Shown piece after piece: positions 1 through 12,439 of a stretch of 64,000 nt of DNA. Source of the DNA: Kappaphycus alvarezii (Eukaryota > Rhodophyta > Florideophyceae > Gigartinales > Solieriaceae). The notes beneath the pieces are model-generated. The model was not told the DNA's origin. It made no database searches and saw nothing but the letters and a program-made list of their open reading frames with translations. The stretch lies in contig NADL03000773.1 of the NCBI GenBank assembly GCA_002205965.3, positions 186,001 to 250,000 of the forward strand, read 5' to 3'. Position 1 is the first letter of the stretch; every line of letters starts with the position of its first letter. The position numbers and the translations under genes were made by a program.

Positions 1-474
1 TCTGTACGCAGGCATCAACCTAAACAGGGTACGGTGCATTATTTCACTCTATATGGTCAGAATGCTGACTCGTGGGGAGGACATGGGACGACTTACCCAT
101 GCCAAGTTTGCAACACATTCATTTGTATTAAAGCCCATCCCGGCTTGCGCAAAAGATTTTTCGAGTTACTGCTTTCGACCAAGAGTCTATCACTGAGAAG
201 TCTACCCCAAGCTCAGCCTACGCCTCCTCAAAGGCGACAGATTGAGAGACAGGGAGTGCTGGAGAGAAGAAATAGCGCAAATAGGGGAACCAAGTCCACT
301 TCAGAGCAAAACGAGTCTTCCCGAGACCGTGAGAGACCGGCCTCTGAACAGCCTGTGGCACCAGTTCGCACTCGTAGCCGATCTCGAGCCGTTTCATTCA
401 CTAGCTGGCTAGCCGTATCATGTTGTAGCACTCATATTTGTAAAGGACCAGATGTGCTTTGTATTGAGCAATAG
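1..474 (+). pseudogene. Transposase-like C-terminal remnant, cut by window edge
   Basis: An open frame enters from the left edge of the window and runs to a stop at 474. Near its start it has a CxxC pair, a third Cys four residues on and a conserved His/Phe stretch (CQVCNTFICIKAHPG), which loosely resembles the zinc-binding tail at the end of PiggyBac-type transposases. The rest is basic, low-complexity and Arg/Ser-rich, and may not be coding. The upstream part lies outside the window. I cannot identify the family with any certainty; the call rests only on the Cys/His spacing and on the position next to non-genic DNA. Confidence 0.25.
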
Positions 475-1821
475 ACTGATCAAAGCGCCTTTTTGGGGGT
501 GCCGTTGAGGTCTCCCGAGACCAAATTTCATGTTTAAATAACTCTGCCCTTAGTTAATCTTGCGCCGCGGTACTTTTCCGACGTGTAGGGACAACTCTAC
601 TGTGGTCTGGTCGGGTTTGTTCTAGGATTGGCCTCTGCATCGCCAACTACGCAGAGTGGGTAGGTTATGTGCGGTACATAATGTATACTGTACTGATCAG
701 AAAAAAATGGCATTAGGGATTTGGGGTTAACTTTATGGCATCAGTAGAACGGGACGTGTATGCGCTATCCGGTCGTGGCTTACTGTACAGTTGGATCAGC
801 CAGGTGTGTACTGTACAGTTGTGATTCATGCCCGTCCCGGGGACGAATGTCTGGCTGTGATTGGTAGCTGAGGTGCTGATGTCTATCAGGAGTTGTTGGC
901 TGTGCACAAAGGTGAGGTGGGTGAGGGGTTGATATGGTAGGCGATACTGTTCGGCACAAGCTGCCGGCTACCCCATCTTTCTCTGGAGGCCCGCTATTCT
1001 TTCATCCTTGTAGTCTTCAGTCATGCCTAAGACATATCTCTATGTCTTCCTCAAGTGGTCTCTGCACTTTGCATTCCCTATTCTAATCACTCAACAAGCA
1101 AGAATGCAAAACTGGGTACTTGGGTCTGCATTCGATCTCTACAGTATCATATGCATTCTACCCATTGTCTATGAGTCGCGTATCACTGGCTCTGCTTATG
1201 TCACCACTCTCAGTTCTTTAACCTTGTCCAGCGCTAACAAGTGTCAGTCCATGTATCCGACAACAGTACTGTTCTGTATTTGCCATTGTACAGTACTGTA
1301 TGTGCAGTGTCCCGTTTTGTAATTTTCAATATATATATTTTTACTCATAATGTTTCTGGACAACGTCAGCAATTACAGTAATTAGTTTAGGTGTATTTAT
1401 ACTAAAGGGCCACTTTAGCCTACCTGCTCATACAGTACTGTACAGTACAGTATTCCCATTTCGAAGCCCATGGGCCAGATGCCCTCTCCAATAATCTGAT
1501 TACAGCCCAGTAAAGTCCGGCCAAGTGTCGAATAATCGATTGGAGGGAAACGAAAAATTTGACTTTTCAAATATTTGAAAATATTCCTCTCGCGCGTAAG
1601 TTTAGAAACCCGCGCCAGCAAACGTGACTTGCCAGTAACGCATTCTCACAGTCATGTTTGTGTTTCGGTTTCGGTCAGAGAACGGCGGCTTCGTTTCGCC
1701 AGGTGGCGCGTTTTTCCGTTTCCGTTGAAAGAGGAGTTGGCATTGGCCGTGTGACGTTGGGAACACACTTTACAACTCGCCAAACAAACCAACGCCGTGC
1801 ACTGCAGTCGCATCTTTGCAA
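475..1821. other. Intergenic DNA with ACAGT/ACTGT pentamer clusters
   Basis: No supported gene. The stretch holds several short clusters of the pentamer ACAGT and its complement ACTGT, at about 680-692, 783-820, 1264-1312 and 1430-1452, the last being a near-perfect palindromic run. Reading frames here are short and show no recognisable domain. The last 170 bases lie directly upstream of the kinesin start and presumably contain its promoter and leader, but I see no clear TATA box. Confidence 0.5.
1430..1452. repeat. ACAGT/ACTGT pentamer run
   Basis: Run of alternating ACAGT and ACTGT pentamers, forming GTACTGTACAGTAC-type palindromes. The same motif recurs in intergenic and transposon DNA across the window. 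Confidence 0.7.
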
Positions 1822-4800
1822 ATGGCTACCGACTCCCCGCCTCCGTCTCCTCCGGATGGTGTTCGCGTCTGTATCCGCGTTCGACCGCTCAATACACGGG
1901 AAAAGGTCGCCGCCGTGGAGTGTAAATCCTCCTGGTCAATCTCCAACACCACCATCACCAATGCATTCAAGACAAGCCTATAGCCGCCAATTCTTTCGCC
2001 TTTGACCATGTTTTCGAGCCCGTCATCAACAATGAACAGGTTTACAATGCATTGGCAAAGCCTGTCGTTACGTCCGCCACCGATGGTATTAACGGCGTCA
2101 TTTTCGCCTATGGACAAACAGCGGCGGGTAAGACGTATACTATGCTGGGCACTGAGGGAGACCCGGGGGTCACTCGGCGCTCCATTGCAGAGGTCTTTCA
2201 CCTCATTGCGTCTTGCACCAACCGCCAATTCCTCCTACGCGCGAGTTACATCGAAATTTACAATGAAATCATACGTGACCTTTTACAACCGGACAACGAC
2301 AACCTCAAAATTCATGAAGACGTATTCAACAAGCGAGTCTTTGTTGATTCTCGAGAGGAGGTGGTCACCTCGGTTTCTCAGGTCATGGACATCATTGCAC
2401 GCGGGGAAACCGCTAGAGCCGTTGGCGAAACCAACATGAATGAACGTTCGTCTCGCTCTCATACCATTTTTTCACTCAAAATCGAATCCAGAGAGCTTAC
2501 ACCCCAAGAAGAACAAGGTGAGGAGCCGCCAACCGATGATGGCGTCGCAGTTCGTGCAAGCACCTTATCCCTGGTCGATTTAGCCGGCTCGGAACGGGCC
2601 TCTTTCACCAAAGCACAAGGCATGCGACTGGTAGAAGGTGGACACATCAATAAGAGCTTGCTCACCCTTGGAAACGTCATCAACAAACTCAGCTCCGGCG
2701 AGGCAGGTTCCTCCGCTCATATCCCCTACCGGGATTCCAAGTGACTCGTCTTCTTCAACCCGCTTTGGGTGGCAATGCACGTACTGCTATTGTTTGCGCT
2801 GTCACTCCTGCCGTGCTCCACATGGAGGAAACCTTGAGCACCCTCAAATTTGCGAGTCGAGCGAAGAAGGTCACCAATCATGCAAAGACCAATGAGTTTC
2901 TTGATGACCGTGCGAAGCTGCGAAGAGCAGAGAAGGAGTTGGCCACCTTGAGAGCCGAGAATCAGAAGCTTAAATCAGGTGTCGTCCCTGTTTCCGATGC
3001 GCTATCGCCACGGGGTCGAAACAAGGTGCTAGCGGGCGTCTAATCGCGTTTGGGAAGAAGTTTGACATGCTCGTCAAGCAGATGAAGGAGCAAAAGCAGA
3101 TCAAGCTGTTGCGCAATTATCGTCCGCGTCCTTGTGTTGGTCCAAATCACAAAGTTGCAACCTGGTGAGCGCGCTTACCACTTTGGAAGGTCTCAAATCA
3201 AAGCGCCAGTCGGCCCGTTCACTGGACAGTTCGGCAGAAGCATCCGGTCTTCGAACCAAAGTTCTCGTTGCAGAGAAGCGTGCTTTGGAAGCGGAGCGAC
3301 GTGAGCGTCAAGCGATTGCCGAAATTAGGTATGAACGACAGGCAATGATGGCAGAGGTAGAGGCACTTGTAAGCACATGTGAGGAGGTGGAAGCTGCTCG
3401 ATGCGAGGCTGAAAGAGAATGCGCGAGGGCGAATTCTGCGTTGGCGGGGTCCATAGTCGAGTCCCTCGTGAATGATTTGGTGACAGAGGCCGGGGTAAGG
3501 GCGGAGGTGCGTGGGGAGGTTCGAGAGATGTGCAACAGGTTACAGGATTTGGAGGGTGTCAAAGAGAAGAACTGTGGGTTGAAAAAACGTTTGGGGAGCT
3601 GGAGAAGGAGCATGCAGAGGCGGTGAAACGGGAGAAGAGAGGGGTAGGCCCGGTGATGAAGGAGATGAAATTCTTGCAAGGGAAGCTAGGGGAGGCAGAG
3701 AAGAAATGCAAGACGTTAAGGCAAACGAGTACCAAACTGGGGTCGGAGAAAGTTGCCGTGGAGAAGGAGTTAAAGGAAACAATGAGAAAGAACAAGGTGT
3801 TGACGGGGGAGATCGAAAAGCATCGCGGCCATCAGAACAAGGGCCACGACCGTATCAATAAGCAATTGAATGAGGAACGAAAGCGATTTGAGGCTAGTGA
3901 GAAGGAGATGAGGGAGGAAATTGCGGCATTGCAGGCCAAGGCAAAGGTGGCCGAGAGTGGATTGGAAGACATGAGTAGGACTATAAGTCAGTTGGAGGAC
4001 GAAGTGAAGGAGATTGGAGCCGAAAGGGATACGTTGAGGGGTGCCAAGGAGGAGTTGGGCGCTGAAAATATAGAGCTGAAGAACAAGCTACAGGAAGTTG
4101 AAGAGAAGATGGGTGCATCGAAAGAGGAGATGAGGGAGCTAGGAAACTCATGGAGAAACACAGAAACGAAGTAGCCGAGCTCGAAGAGGAATTGGGCAAA
4201 TGCCAACTGGATTTGGAGGAGTGTCGTTCAGAACTGAAGACGGTGACTGAAAAGCTGCGAGAGGCTGAAAACGAGAGTCAACAGACGGGCGCACAGTTGC
4301 AAGAGAGCAGAAAACGAATCCAGGAACTTGGGATGATTGAGGAGGGGCTCGAGAATTCTGTAAAGGAGGAGAAAGGTGGGCGGGAAGCGGCGGAAGCAAA
4401 GGTGAAGGAGGTTGAGAGGAAATTGGCAGGACAAATTGAAAGTATGGCAAAATTGCAGGCAGAGATTGAGGTATACGAGCCGGCTTTACAAAGAGGAAAG
4501 AGCGAATTGCAAGAGGCACGGGACAGGGTTGGAGTTTTAGAAGGTCGAGTTGAGGAGCTGGAAATACTGAAGAGACAGGCGGAGGAACGGGGAAGAGAGG
4601 AGTGCGTCAAGCTGCAAGATGAGTTGAAGAAGAATGTGGAGATGCACGAGAGGGAGATGAGGAGGTGGGAAGAGCTGGAAAAGGAGAAGAGACAGGCGGA
4701 GGAACATGAAAGCAAGGAGCGCGGTAAGCTGCAAAATGAGTTGCACAAGATGGTGGTAATGCATGAGAGGGAGGTGAAAGAACGGGAGGAGGTGGAAAAA

Positions 4801-5541
4801 CTGAAGAGGGAGGCAGAGGAACATGGACGAGAGGAGCGGGTCAGGCTGCAAGATGAGTTGAAAAAGAAGATGGAGATGTACGAGACGGGTATGAAAGGGC
4901 GGGAGAAGAATCATTGCGGGAGATGGAAAAGCTGCGGACGGAGTTGCAGGGGGTGAAGAAGGATAAGGGAAGGCTGGAATATGAGGTGGAAAAGCTAATG
5001 ACCGAGACTGCGACACGGACGAGGGAGGTGTTGAAACTATCGGAGACGATTCAAGCGAGGGATCGAAAAATCTATAGATTACAGGATCGGTTTGAGGAGA
5101 TGGGTCGAGGCGGGGGTGTGATAGGGACGCTGGAAGAGAGGTGTCGGAGACGGGAATTGATGATTGGGGAGCTGAATCGGCGTTTGGAATTGATTCAAGA
5201 AGTTGCAGACAAGGGAACTATAGGGGATGAGTTGAAGGACTTGGAGAGGATGATTTACCTCGAGTCGAAGAATGCGGCGCTGTTGGTTGAGCATGGGCAG
5301 TTTGAGGTGAGGTTGGCGCGACTGGAAAAGGAGAAGGAGGCGGTGGTGGAGGAGGGAAGACGGTTGAGGGAACGTTTGAAGGAGAATGACTTGAGGAGGG
5401 TGCTGGAAGCGGTAGAGAAAAAGGAGGCGGATCTGGAGGCTGTCAAGAAAGGAATCGCGGGGGTTGAAACAAGTCGATGTCAACGTTGGCAGTGGCCCTG
5501 GCCCTGGCCCTCGCGTCATGCGCAATGGTGGATCAAAGTGA
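1822..5541 (+). CDS. Kinesin, N-terminal motor with long coiled coil (kinesin-7/CENP-E-like)
   Basis: ATP-driven microtubule motor. The ATG at 1822 opens with a short Pro/Ser-rich leader followed by the strand VRVCIRVRPLN. The motor shows the P-loop GQTAAGKTYT (about 2115-2145), switch I NERSSRSHTIF (about 2440), switch II LVDLAGSE (about 2572) and the INKSLLTLGNVI helix. A coiled coil rich in Glu, Lys and Leu then runs from about 2890 to 5450, with an internal repeat around 4560-4870. The motor most resembles kinesin-7, the CENP-E mitotic and organelle motors, but the subfamily call is tentative. The frame changes at least seven times, mostly by -1: near 1975, at 2741, and near 3045, 3150, 3560, 4150 and 4930. 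At 2741 the invariant DSKLTRLLQ motif is split by one missing base. The end is placed at 5541 because that frame gives a Gly/Pro-rich tail; another frame runs to 5633. Confidence 0.85.
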
Positions 5542-5755
5542 CATTATATTATTATTTTTTATTATTTTTAAATCACACTGGCGATGCATCATTCGGCTGT
5601 TGCTCAAACTCCACATTTTGTTCAACCTTTTGACCATCCCATTCTCTTTGCCCCGGCCACCGCCTCCGCCTCCGCCTGTGTCTTTCAACGTCCCTTCTCT
5701 CATAATCAACTCCACCCGCTGCCGCCGCCGTTCCTTTCCTCCGGCTGTTGACTTT

Positions 5756-7809
5756 ATGCATCCTCCCAGCCCTCCCCCCCTTCCCCCACCCCTTCCCCCC
5801 AACCTAACCCCAACCTCACCATCCCGCTGCACGCCATCCCAAACCTCACCATCCTCCCTTCCCCTCTTTCTCTCCCTCCATTACCCAGTCCCCCGCAACC
5901 TCATCCATGGACAGAACTCAATGAAAAGCAACTCCGTTCCGCTCTTAGCGGCGCTTGCAAACGAATGCCTCGCAATGCCGAAGCTCATTTCCACCTCGGT
6001 CTCATGCACATGCGAAAGAATGATGGCCAGAGTGCCTTGAATGCTTTTGAGCGTTGCGATCATATTTACAGTGAAATGCTCAAGAGTTGCCGCTCTCAAA
6101 ACAAAACCCTCCCCGTCAATTGTGTGCGTCTGTCGCACGCTTGCGTTCTCATTTGGCGCAGGCCGCTCATTTGGATGCTGTTACCAAATATGATCGTGAT
6201 GCCCGTGCACCGTATTTGCAGGAATTGCAACAGGGTTTGGTCCATGCTACGAATATTGACTGTTCGCAGATGGACGTTTGGAATGCCTTGGGCTTGTTCC
6301 TGTTGAAGGAGGGCGGTATGGATGGGTCGCATGCTGTATTTCAGAGGATTCGTACTATTTGTCCGGATTATTTGGATGCCATCAATAATCTTGGATTGGT
6401 AGAGCTCTCAAGGAATAAGGACGAGGCAGCCGTAGTCTGCTTTCAAAAGGTCCTCATGTGTGACCAGCTGCATGTCGAGGCCTTGTCGAATTATGGGGTA
6501 TCTTGTTGAGACTTGGATTGTACGAAGCGGCCATTCGTGTGTATAAGAGGGCTGTGGAGGGTACTATGGGCATTGGTCGGGGCCTGTGTTTCGCCTGGGC
6601 AGGATTAGCCATTGCTAGAGGGGCTCTGGGACAGTTGAAGGAAGCCGTAATAGCTGCAAAGGAGGCGGAGAGGATGGCCAATCCGCGTGATCGAGCGCGG
6701 TTCTCACTATTATTGACGTCGATGAAAGCGAGGATGCTGGCGGATCGGATACGAAGAGCAGAAGTTTGGCGCGCTGGAGGGACTGCGGATGTCGTATCTG
6801 TCAACGGAGGGGAACACCGTCGGATGGGGAGGAAACAGGACCAGCTAGCCCGGAAGATGAGAGCGACGATGAGGAAGGAGATCCGCGGGCAGCAATGGAT
6901 ACGGCAGTTTTGAAATTGCGTGCTTTAGCAAAGGACATAAAGTCAAGTGCAGCTAGTGTGGCTTTGGGATCGGTGTTGAGGTTGAGGCATGATCATTCTT
7001 GGGACGATTCGGGAAATAGGAATTTTGGAGCTGAGGCAGCGGAAAGATTGGTCGAGGCGTTGGAGAAGGATGACCGCGATACGACAGCCTGGGTGCAGCT
7101 GTCGTTACTGCAAATGGCAACGGGGGACTATCAGTCTGCGAAGAGCTCTGCAAGGCAGGCTGTAATGAGAGACGCGAGCATTGAATCGGCATGGAATGCA
7201 TGGGGTGTGGCGCATCAATTGACAGATGACGTTGAAGAATCGCAAAAGGCTTACGACAAGGCGATTGAAAAGGTGCGGTTCAATTACAAGCTCAGAAGAC
7301 GAAGAGACATGCCAGACGATTGCAAGCTTGAAACAGAGGATGTGGAAGAAAAGGACGGGGATGGTATTGCGCCCATGACGATGGCGGAGTCTTTACGGCT
7401 CGGGGACGAAACGCTAAAGGATGGTAAGGGATATCTGGAGGATTGGATGGATGATGTGAATGCTTCTGGGCGGCGGGCGTTGGCCGTGCTGTATAACAAT
7501 ATTGGGAATTTGAAGCGACAAGAAGGAAAGAGTTTTGCTGAAGCTTTGAGAGCATACAACATAAGTCTCAAGCTGGGTGGGGAGCACGCTGTGGTGTACA
7601 ACAACCTGGCACTATTGTACATATCTGCCAACAGGTTAGAGGATGCGATGAAGATGTTGGAGCATGCGATAAGACTGGACGAGACTTTGGATTGCGCAAA
7701 ATCGAACTTTCTTAAACTCAAGGCTTTGATGACGCAGCAGCCAGAAGGGCTGGATGAAGAGGATGATGGCAGCAGCGCTTTGGATCTTGTAATCGAGGAA
7801 GAGCTGTAA
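5756..7809 (+). CDS. TPR-repeat protein, like plant At5g63200-type TPR proteins
   Basis: Tetratricopeptide-repeat protein of about 680 residues, a protein-interaction scaffold. The likely start is the ATG at 5756, which opens a Pro-rich leader. TPR units are visible from about 5965 (AEAHFHLGLMHMRKNDGQSA), at 6270-6480 (DVWNALGLFLL, DAINNLGLVELSRNKDEA), at 7080-7260 (AWVQLSLLQMATGDYQSA) and at 7480-7700 (LYNNIGNLKRQEGK, VVYNNLALLYISANRLEDA). An acidic linker (about 6850-6890) separates two TPR blocks. The block order and the DVWNALG and YNNLAL motifs recall an Arabidopsis TPR protein related to the SPINDLY helical domain; there is no glycosyltransferase domain. Frame order is 2, 1, 3, 2, 1: changes fall before 5900, at the C run 6111-6114, at the G run 6495-6498, and somewhere in 6770-6840. 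It follows the kinesin by about 215 bases on the same strand. Confidence 0.75.
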
Positions 7810-8874
7810 ATAGCAGCATGTGAAAAGTTGCCAGTCCAGCGTGGTATGAGGTTGGAATGGGAAATGGCGTGCCGCCACTCCCAGTGTATAGCAGTGCTTT
7901 CCGGAGGGAACAGGGGTGTGGAAAAGTAATGACGCACAGCATAGCCGTGAAAAGATTCCCACCGTCGCGCCGTTCATAAATTGACCCTGGAAAACACTGC
8001 AGCCGGAATGAACGGCCTGAAACAATCTCCACACCACACCCCTCACAACGCTCGGACCCATGACACAAATAACACACCAACTTGAGAATAGAGCAACGCG
8101 CCGCGAAACACGCTTTTCTCCGCCTACCACAACCCCCCCCCCCGTAACTCGGCCTTTCACTCACTCGTTGTATCGCACACGAATCCACCGCCCTACACCC
8201 GCCCAAATGTCTACACTACACAATGCCCTCAAGTAAACACCCTGCATCTCCCTCCCCAACACTCTCCTTCACGCAAGACAACTGAAAGTCATGTAATGCA
8301 TCGCTATTAAGGCACGACATATTCTTGCTGTCGCTTGTCTACTTGCGTAAACGTTGCGACAATGGAGAGCGCGGCAGGGATTGTAGATAGAGGTATGGGA
8401 GTTGCAGGTATGAGGCGTGCGGGGGCGGATTTATGGATGGGGTCGTTTGGCTTGCCGAAGGAGGGAGTGTAGGCGACGTGGAAAGTTTCACATGAGCGGC
8501 TTTGTGGAGGGGGTGCTTGGAGGTAGCATATGTTGTGGTTTGGGCCGTGGATTGAGTGCGGTGGGGGGTCGGCGACGTTATGGGCCGCGTGGAATTTGTT
8601 GCGGAGGTTTTTGTCTCAGATGGGATGCGAGTTGTGTTGAGCTGTCGAAAGTTTCAATCTTGTAAAATAAAGGGCAGATTGCAAAACTTTACGATTTTAG
8701 AGGCATGTGATGTAACTAACCTCATCACTTGTCCTCGACTACCGCGTCTGACTCCCCGCCGCTGCCGAATCCTACCCTCCGCGTGACGTCCTTAAAAAGG
8801 GCTGCCAATCGCCCCACCCATCGACCCGACTCACCACGCCACCCGCATCTCCACCTGCAACCTCCACATCAGCC
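7810..8874. other. Intergenic spacer, G-rich then C-rich
   Basis: No supported gene. Several open frames exist on both strands, but they overlap one another, have skewed composition and show no domain. The sequence passes from mixed DNA with a long C run near 8137 through a G-rich part (8400-8620) to a strongly pyrimidine-rich leader just before the next gene. Confidence 0.45.
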
Positions 8875-10157
8875 ATGAACCACCAAGCCGTCCCCACCTC
8901 AAAGCTGGCATTCGCCACGCACACCCCACTTCTCCTTGAACCCCCCCACTTTATCACCGCCACTCCACTTTCGCACCGTCCCCAAACCCCTCAAACAACC
9001 ATCCCAAACCCCCGAATAAACCACATCCCTGTATCATATCCACCGCCTCAAATCTCCCATCCAAAAGACCCACCCGCCAACGCCGTCGCCCGGTTCGCAA
9101 ACCCCACTCCGCACCCACCGCGCCTAAATCCGATGCAGACTATGCCTCCAAGGTCAACACAATGTTTGACAAACTCGGCGCCGCCGTCTCACGAACCCCC
9201 AACGACGAACGCACCGTCCGCAACCATCTCAGCAAGCTAGTCACCGCCTGGGATCGCACCACACCCCAGTTCGAACACCTCGTCCACGCCATCAGCGGCA
9301 AGGAGACAAAACTCTCCGACGAGCAACTCTTCAACATCATGTACCCGCATGAGCAACTACCCAACTCTGGCCTCGAACTCCACACCGACAACGAAACCCA
9401 AACCCCGGACCCCAACCCCGACACATCCGGTTCCCATCACCTCCGTTTCGACCCCGCCTCTCCCGCCACGTCTCCATCGCCCATGCATCCCACCCCACGC
9501 GTGGATATTACCGCGCTGCATCGTTTGCATGGTTATCAACCGGCGGATCCACGCCGGCTTACCGTCGGCGAAACAAAGCGGCGTATGGAGAATTTGCGTC
9601 GACGTAAGAACCGTCTAGCTGTGGAGACGGGCGTTGATGAGCGGGTTGCGCTGCGTGCCGCGCTCCCCGTGCGCGGGGATGTGATGGATGCGTTTGCATA
9701 TGCGTTGCCGGGGCTGGAGTCGAAGCGTATGGAGAATGTGTTTGCGTACTCGTTGTCTAGAGCGAGGGTGGTGGATTTTGAACAGGCGGTGGGATCAAAG
9801 AGACGGTGTGCGTTGACGGCGTGTGCGAGTGGGTTGATGGCGGAGGTGGGGCGGGTGCCGTTTGTGCGTAAGCCGTTTTTTGGAATGCAGGCGGCGTTTG
9901 AGGTGGTGAATTGTCCGCCCTGTCCGAGGTGTAAGGCGGTTTGTTATGCGGATCGGCCGACGGATGAGGAGTCTTTGTGTGATAATTGTTACAGCGAGAT
10001 TTATCTTGAGGATGCTACGTTGCCGCATGAAAGGGCGGCGGTGGGGCTGCTTGACCCGGAGTCGGTGGCTGAGAGAAAGGCGGCACAGGAACGAGCTGTT
10101 GTGGAGGCGGAGGCGGTGACAATGGGGATTATGAGGGCGCAGGCGGCGGGGATGTAG
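8875..10157 (+). CDS. Putative organelle-targeted protein with CxxC...CxxC zinc-ribbon-like motif
   Basis: Unrecognised protein of about 430 residues. The first ATG (8875) begins an N-terminal stretch rich in Ser, Thr, Pro and Ala and almost free of acidic residues for about 70 residues, as in plastid or mitochondrial transit peptides. It then becomes Arg-rich and enters a folded region (DYASKVNTMFDKLGAAVS, about 9135-9190). Near the C-terminus (about 9910-9990) are four cysteines in two CxxC pairs separated by 15 residues, which could bind zinc; an Ala/Glu helix ends the protein. The leader reads in frame 1 and the body in frame 3, so a -1 change lies between about 8950 and 9080; the C run at 9009-9013 is a good candidate. 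It ends only 40 bases before the aminotransferase frame opens. No function can be assigned. Confidence 0.6.
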
Positions 10158-10197
10158 GGAAGGAAGGGGAGGCGGGTGGGGTGCGGTTGGTGCTGTT

Positions 10198-11513
10198 GTG
10201 AATAGAGAAAAGGGGGTGTATTCGTCGAATGGGTCGGGTGATGATGACGCGAAGGAGCCGCCCGTGCAAGGGGCGTCGAGAATCGGGGATGGTTGGAACG
10301 TGCGTGCGTCGGACCGGTCTATGCGGACGATAAACCCGATTCGGAATCTTGTGCAGAATATTGATGTGAAACCGAATGCAGACAAGAAGTTGATTAGTCT
10401 GTCGGTGGGGGATCCGACTGTGTATGGGAATTTGAATGTGAGCAAAAAGGCGGTGGAACGATTCACAGAGGTGATTCGGAGTGGAAAGGCGAATGGATAC
10501 ACCATGTCGATGGGGAGCGTAGAGGCGAGAGCAGCTGTTGCGGAGCGGTATTCGAGCGAAGCGTCGGCACTGACTGCAGACGATGTGACACTGACGGCGG
10601 GTACCTCTGGGGCGTTGGAGATTGCGATCGGGGCGATTGCAAATGAAGGGGACAATGTGTTGCTACCGCAACCGGGTTTTCCATTGTTTCGAACCATAAG
10701 TGAGGGGTTTGGAATTGAATGCCGGTTCTATCGGGTGAACCCGGAGAAGAATTGGGAAATCGAATTGCAAGATGTCATGGCACTTGCTGACAAACGAACC
10801 GCGGCTATTGTGGTGAACAACCCGTCCAATCCGTGCGGGTCTGTGTACTCCAAGTCGCACATTGAAGATTTACTGGCGATGGCGTCGCTTTTGAAGTTGC
10901 CTATTATTGCGGATGAAGTGTACGCGGATATGGTGTTTTCATCGGAAACGTTTACGGCGATGGGAAGTGTGGCGAGTGATGTGCCGGTGTTGAGTGTCGG
11001 AGGGATTAGCAAGCAGTTTGTGGTGCCGGGGTGGCGGCTCGGATGGTTGGTGCTGCATGATCGAAACAAGGTGTTGGAGAACGGCGGGGTGCGTAAAGGG
11101 ATCCGACAACTAACGACAAGAATGTTGGTACCGAATACGCCGGCACAAATGGTAGTGCCCACGTTGTTGAAAACGGCGTGGAGGACGAAGGATTTGTGGA
11201 GGTGATGAAGGAACTTGAAGACAATGCAAAGTTGATGGAGAGCAAGCTTGGGGGAATCCGCGGGTTGAGATGCATCCGACCGCAAGGGGCAATGTATGTG
11301 ATGGTGGGAGTGGATGTGGAACGGTTGGGGTTGGCGGATGACATGGAGTTTACAAAGAAGCTGTTGGTGGAGGAGGCGGTGTTTGTGCTACCTGGACAGT
11401 GCTTCCAGGCGCCCAACTTTATCCGGCTGGTGTTTTCGGCACCACGCAGTGTTTTAGAAGAGGCGATGGAACGCATGAATGCCTTTTGTGAAAGACATTG
11501 GCAAGGAGAGTAA
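10198..11513 (+). CDS. TAT: Tyrosine aminotransferase, PLP-dependent
   Basis: Fold-type I PLP enzyme that transaminates tyrosine (with 2-oxoglutarate) to 4-hydroxyphenylpyruvate, the entry to tyrosine breakdown and to tocopherol or plastoquinone head-group synthesis. Family signatures run in order: a TINPIR segment (10330), SLSVGDPTVYGNL (10395), GYTMSMGSVEAR, LTAGTSGALEIAI (10590), LPQPGFPLF (10670), VVNNPSNPCGSVYS (10812), IIADEVYADMVF (10900), then GGISKQFVVPGWRLGW (11000), whose Lys would be the PLP Schiff-base residue, and the C-terminal PNFIRLVFSAP. The frame is open from 10198, a GTG; the first in-frame ATG is 10321, but residues before it (the segment with WNVRASD) already look like family sequence, so the true start is probably upstream and hidden by a frame change. 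A -1 change at the A run 11170-11173 joins frame 1 to frame 3. Confidence 0.9.
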
Positions 11514-12430
11514 AAGTCATGCCGCGTGGCAAGTAGCGCTACCGGAGCAGTCTAGTTTGCCTCGAAGCGCTTGACCACGCATCCAAATCCCGTGCTTGAA
11601 CAACAACCCATTTGAGCACCACTTTTAAAACGGCCAGTACCATCTCCGAACCCCCTGCCTCTTCCCAACCAGTGCCACATCTCCCCCACCCCTCCCCGCA
11701 ACCGTCCTCTCCCGCCCTCCACCACCCATCACAGGAGGACCCTCATAATCACCATGGTCATAATAATGATGCCCACAAGCGCACATGCGATATCCCCACC
11801 GATGACAAGTAAACCGCGGCATCGGCTACACAAACTCCACACACACACACACACACAAAAAAACAAGACAAAACCGCACAAAACTCAGTACCCCATCCCA
11901 AACACACACCCCCCCACAACCGCCCCCAAAATAAACACCACACCACCTCACAAACCTCACCTCACATCACATACCTCCGGCCTACGTCTCACAAACGCCA
12001 CCACGCGCCCCGGCGACTCGACAAGCAGAAACAGCGACAGGCACGCCGTCTTGAGCACCACGCTCGACAAATCCCAGTAGAATGCCGTGCACCGCGGTTG
12101 TCGTGATACGGGGCCCCGCCGCTGCTCGCGTGCGCCCGTCGCAGGAGCGACAGAACTGCGGGCGGGGTTTGACGGTGCCGGGGGTGGGGGGGGAGCTTGC
12201 AGGCGCCGAAGCCCATGGTGGGGGAAGAGGTGGATTGAAAAGGGGAGGGGATCAAAGGAGGGTGCCGGGGGAGTGTGGGTGGGGGCGTATGTGATGTGTA
12301 ATGGGCTCTGGCGCGGGGCTGGGTTGCATACTTGGACACGTGTGTTTGAGCGTTTTTCGACGCTGCCCTGGGAAATAGGGCAATTGGAATGCCGGGTTGG
12401 CTGGCAATACACACCACACGCACAAGGCTC
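11514..12430. other. Intergenic DNA, C-rich, with CA microsatellite
   Basis: No supported gene. It contains a (CA)n microsatellite and long C- and A-rich tracts, then a G-rich part to about 12300. Open frames on both strands are compositional artefacts without recognisable domains. Confidence 0.45.
11838..11857. repeat. (CA)10 microsatellite
   Basis: About ten uninterrupted CA units followed by a short A run. Confidence 0.9.
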
Positions 12431-12439
12431 ATTATTTAA

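Noticed and set aside
2741-5000. Introns separating the kinesin frames
   Set aside because: At 2741 conserved residues on each side of the frame change are directly adjacent with at most one base missing, and other segments overlap, leaving no room for introns.
8417-8786. Overlapping plus-strand frames with many Arg and Gly codons upstream of the zinc-ribbon gene
   Set aside because: Composition-driven in a G-rich stretch, no domain, and frames overlap each other; probably non-coding.
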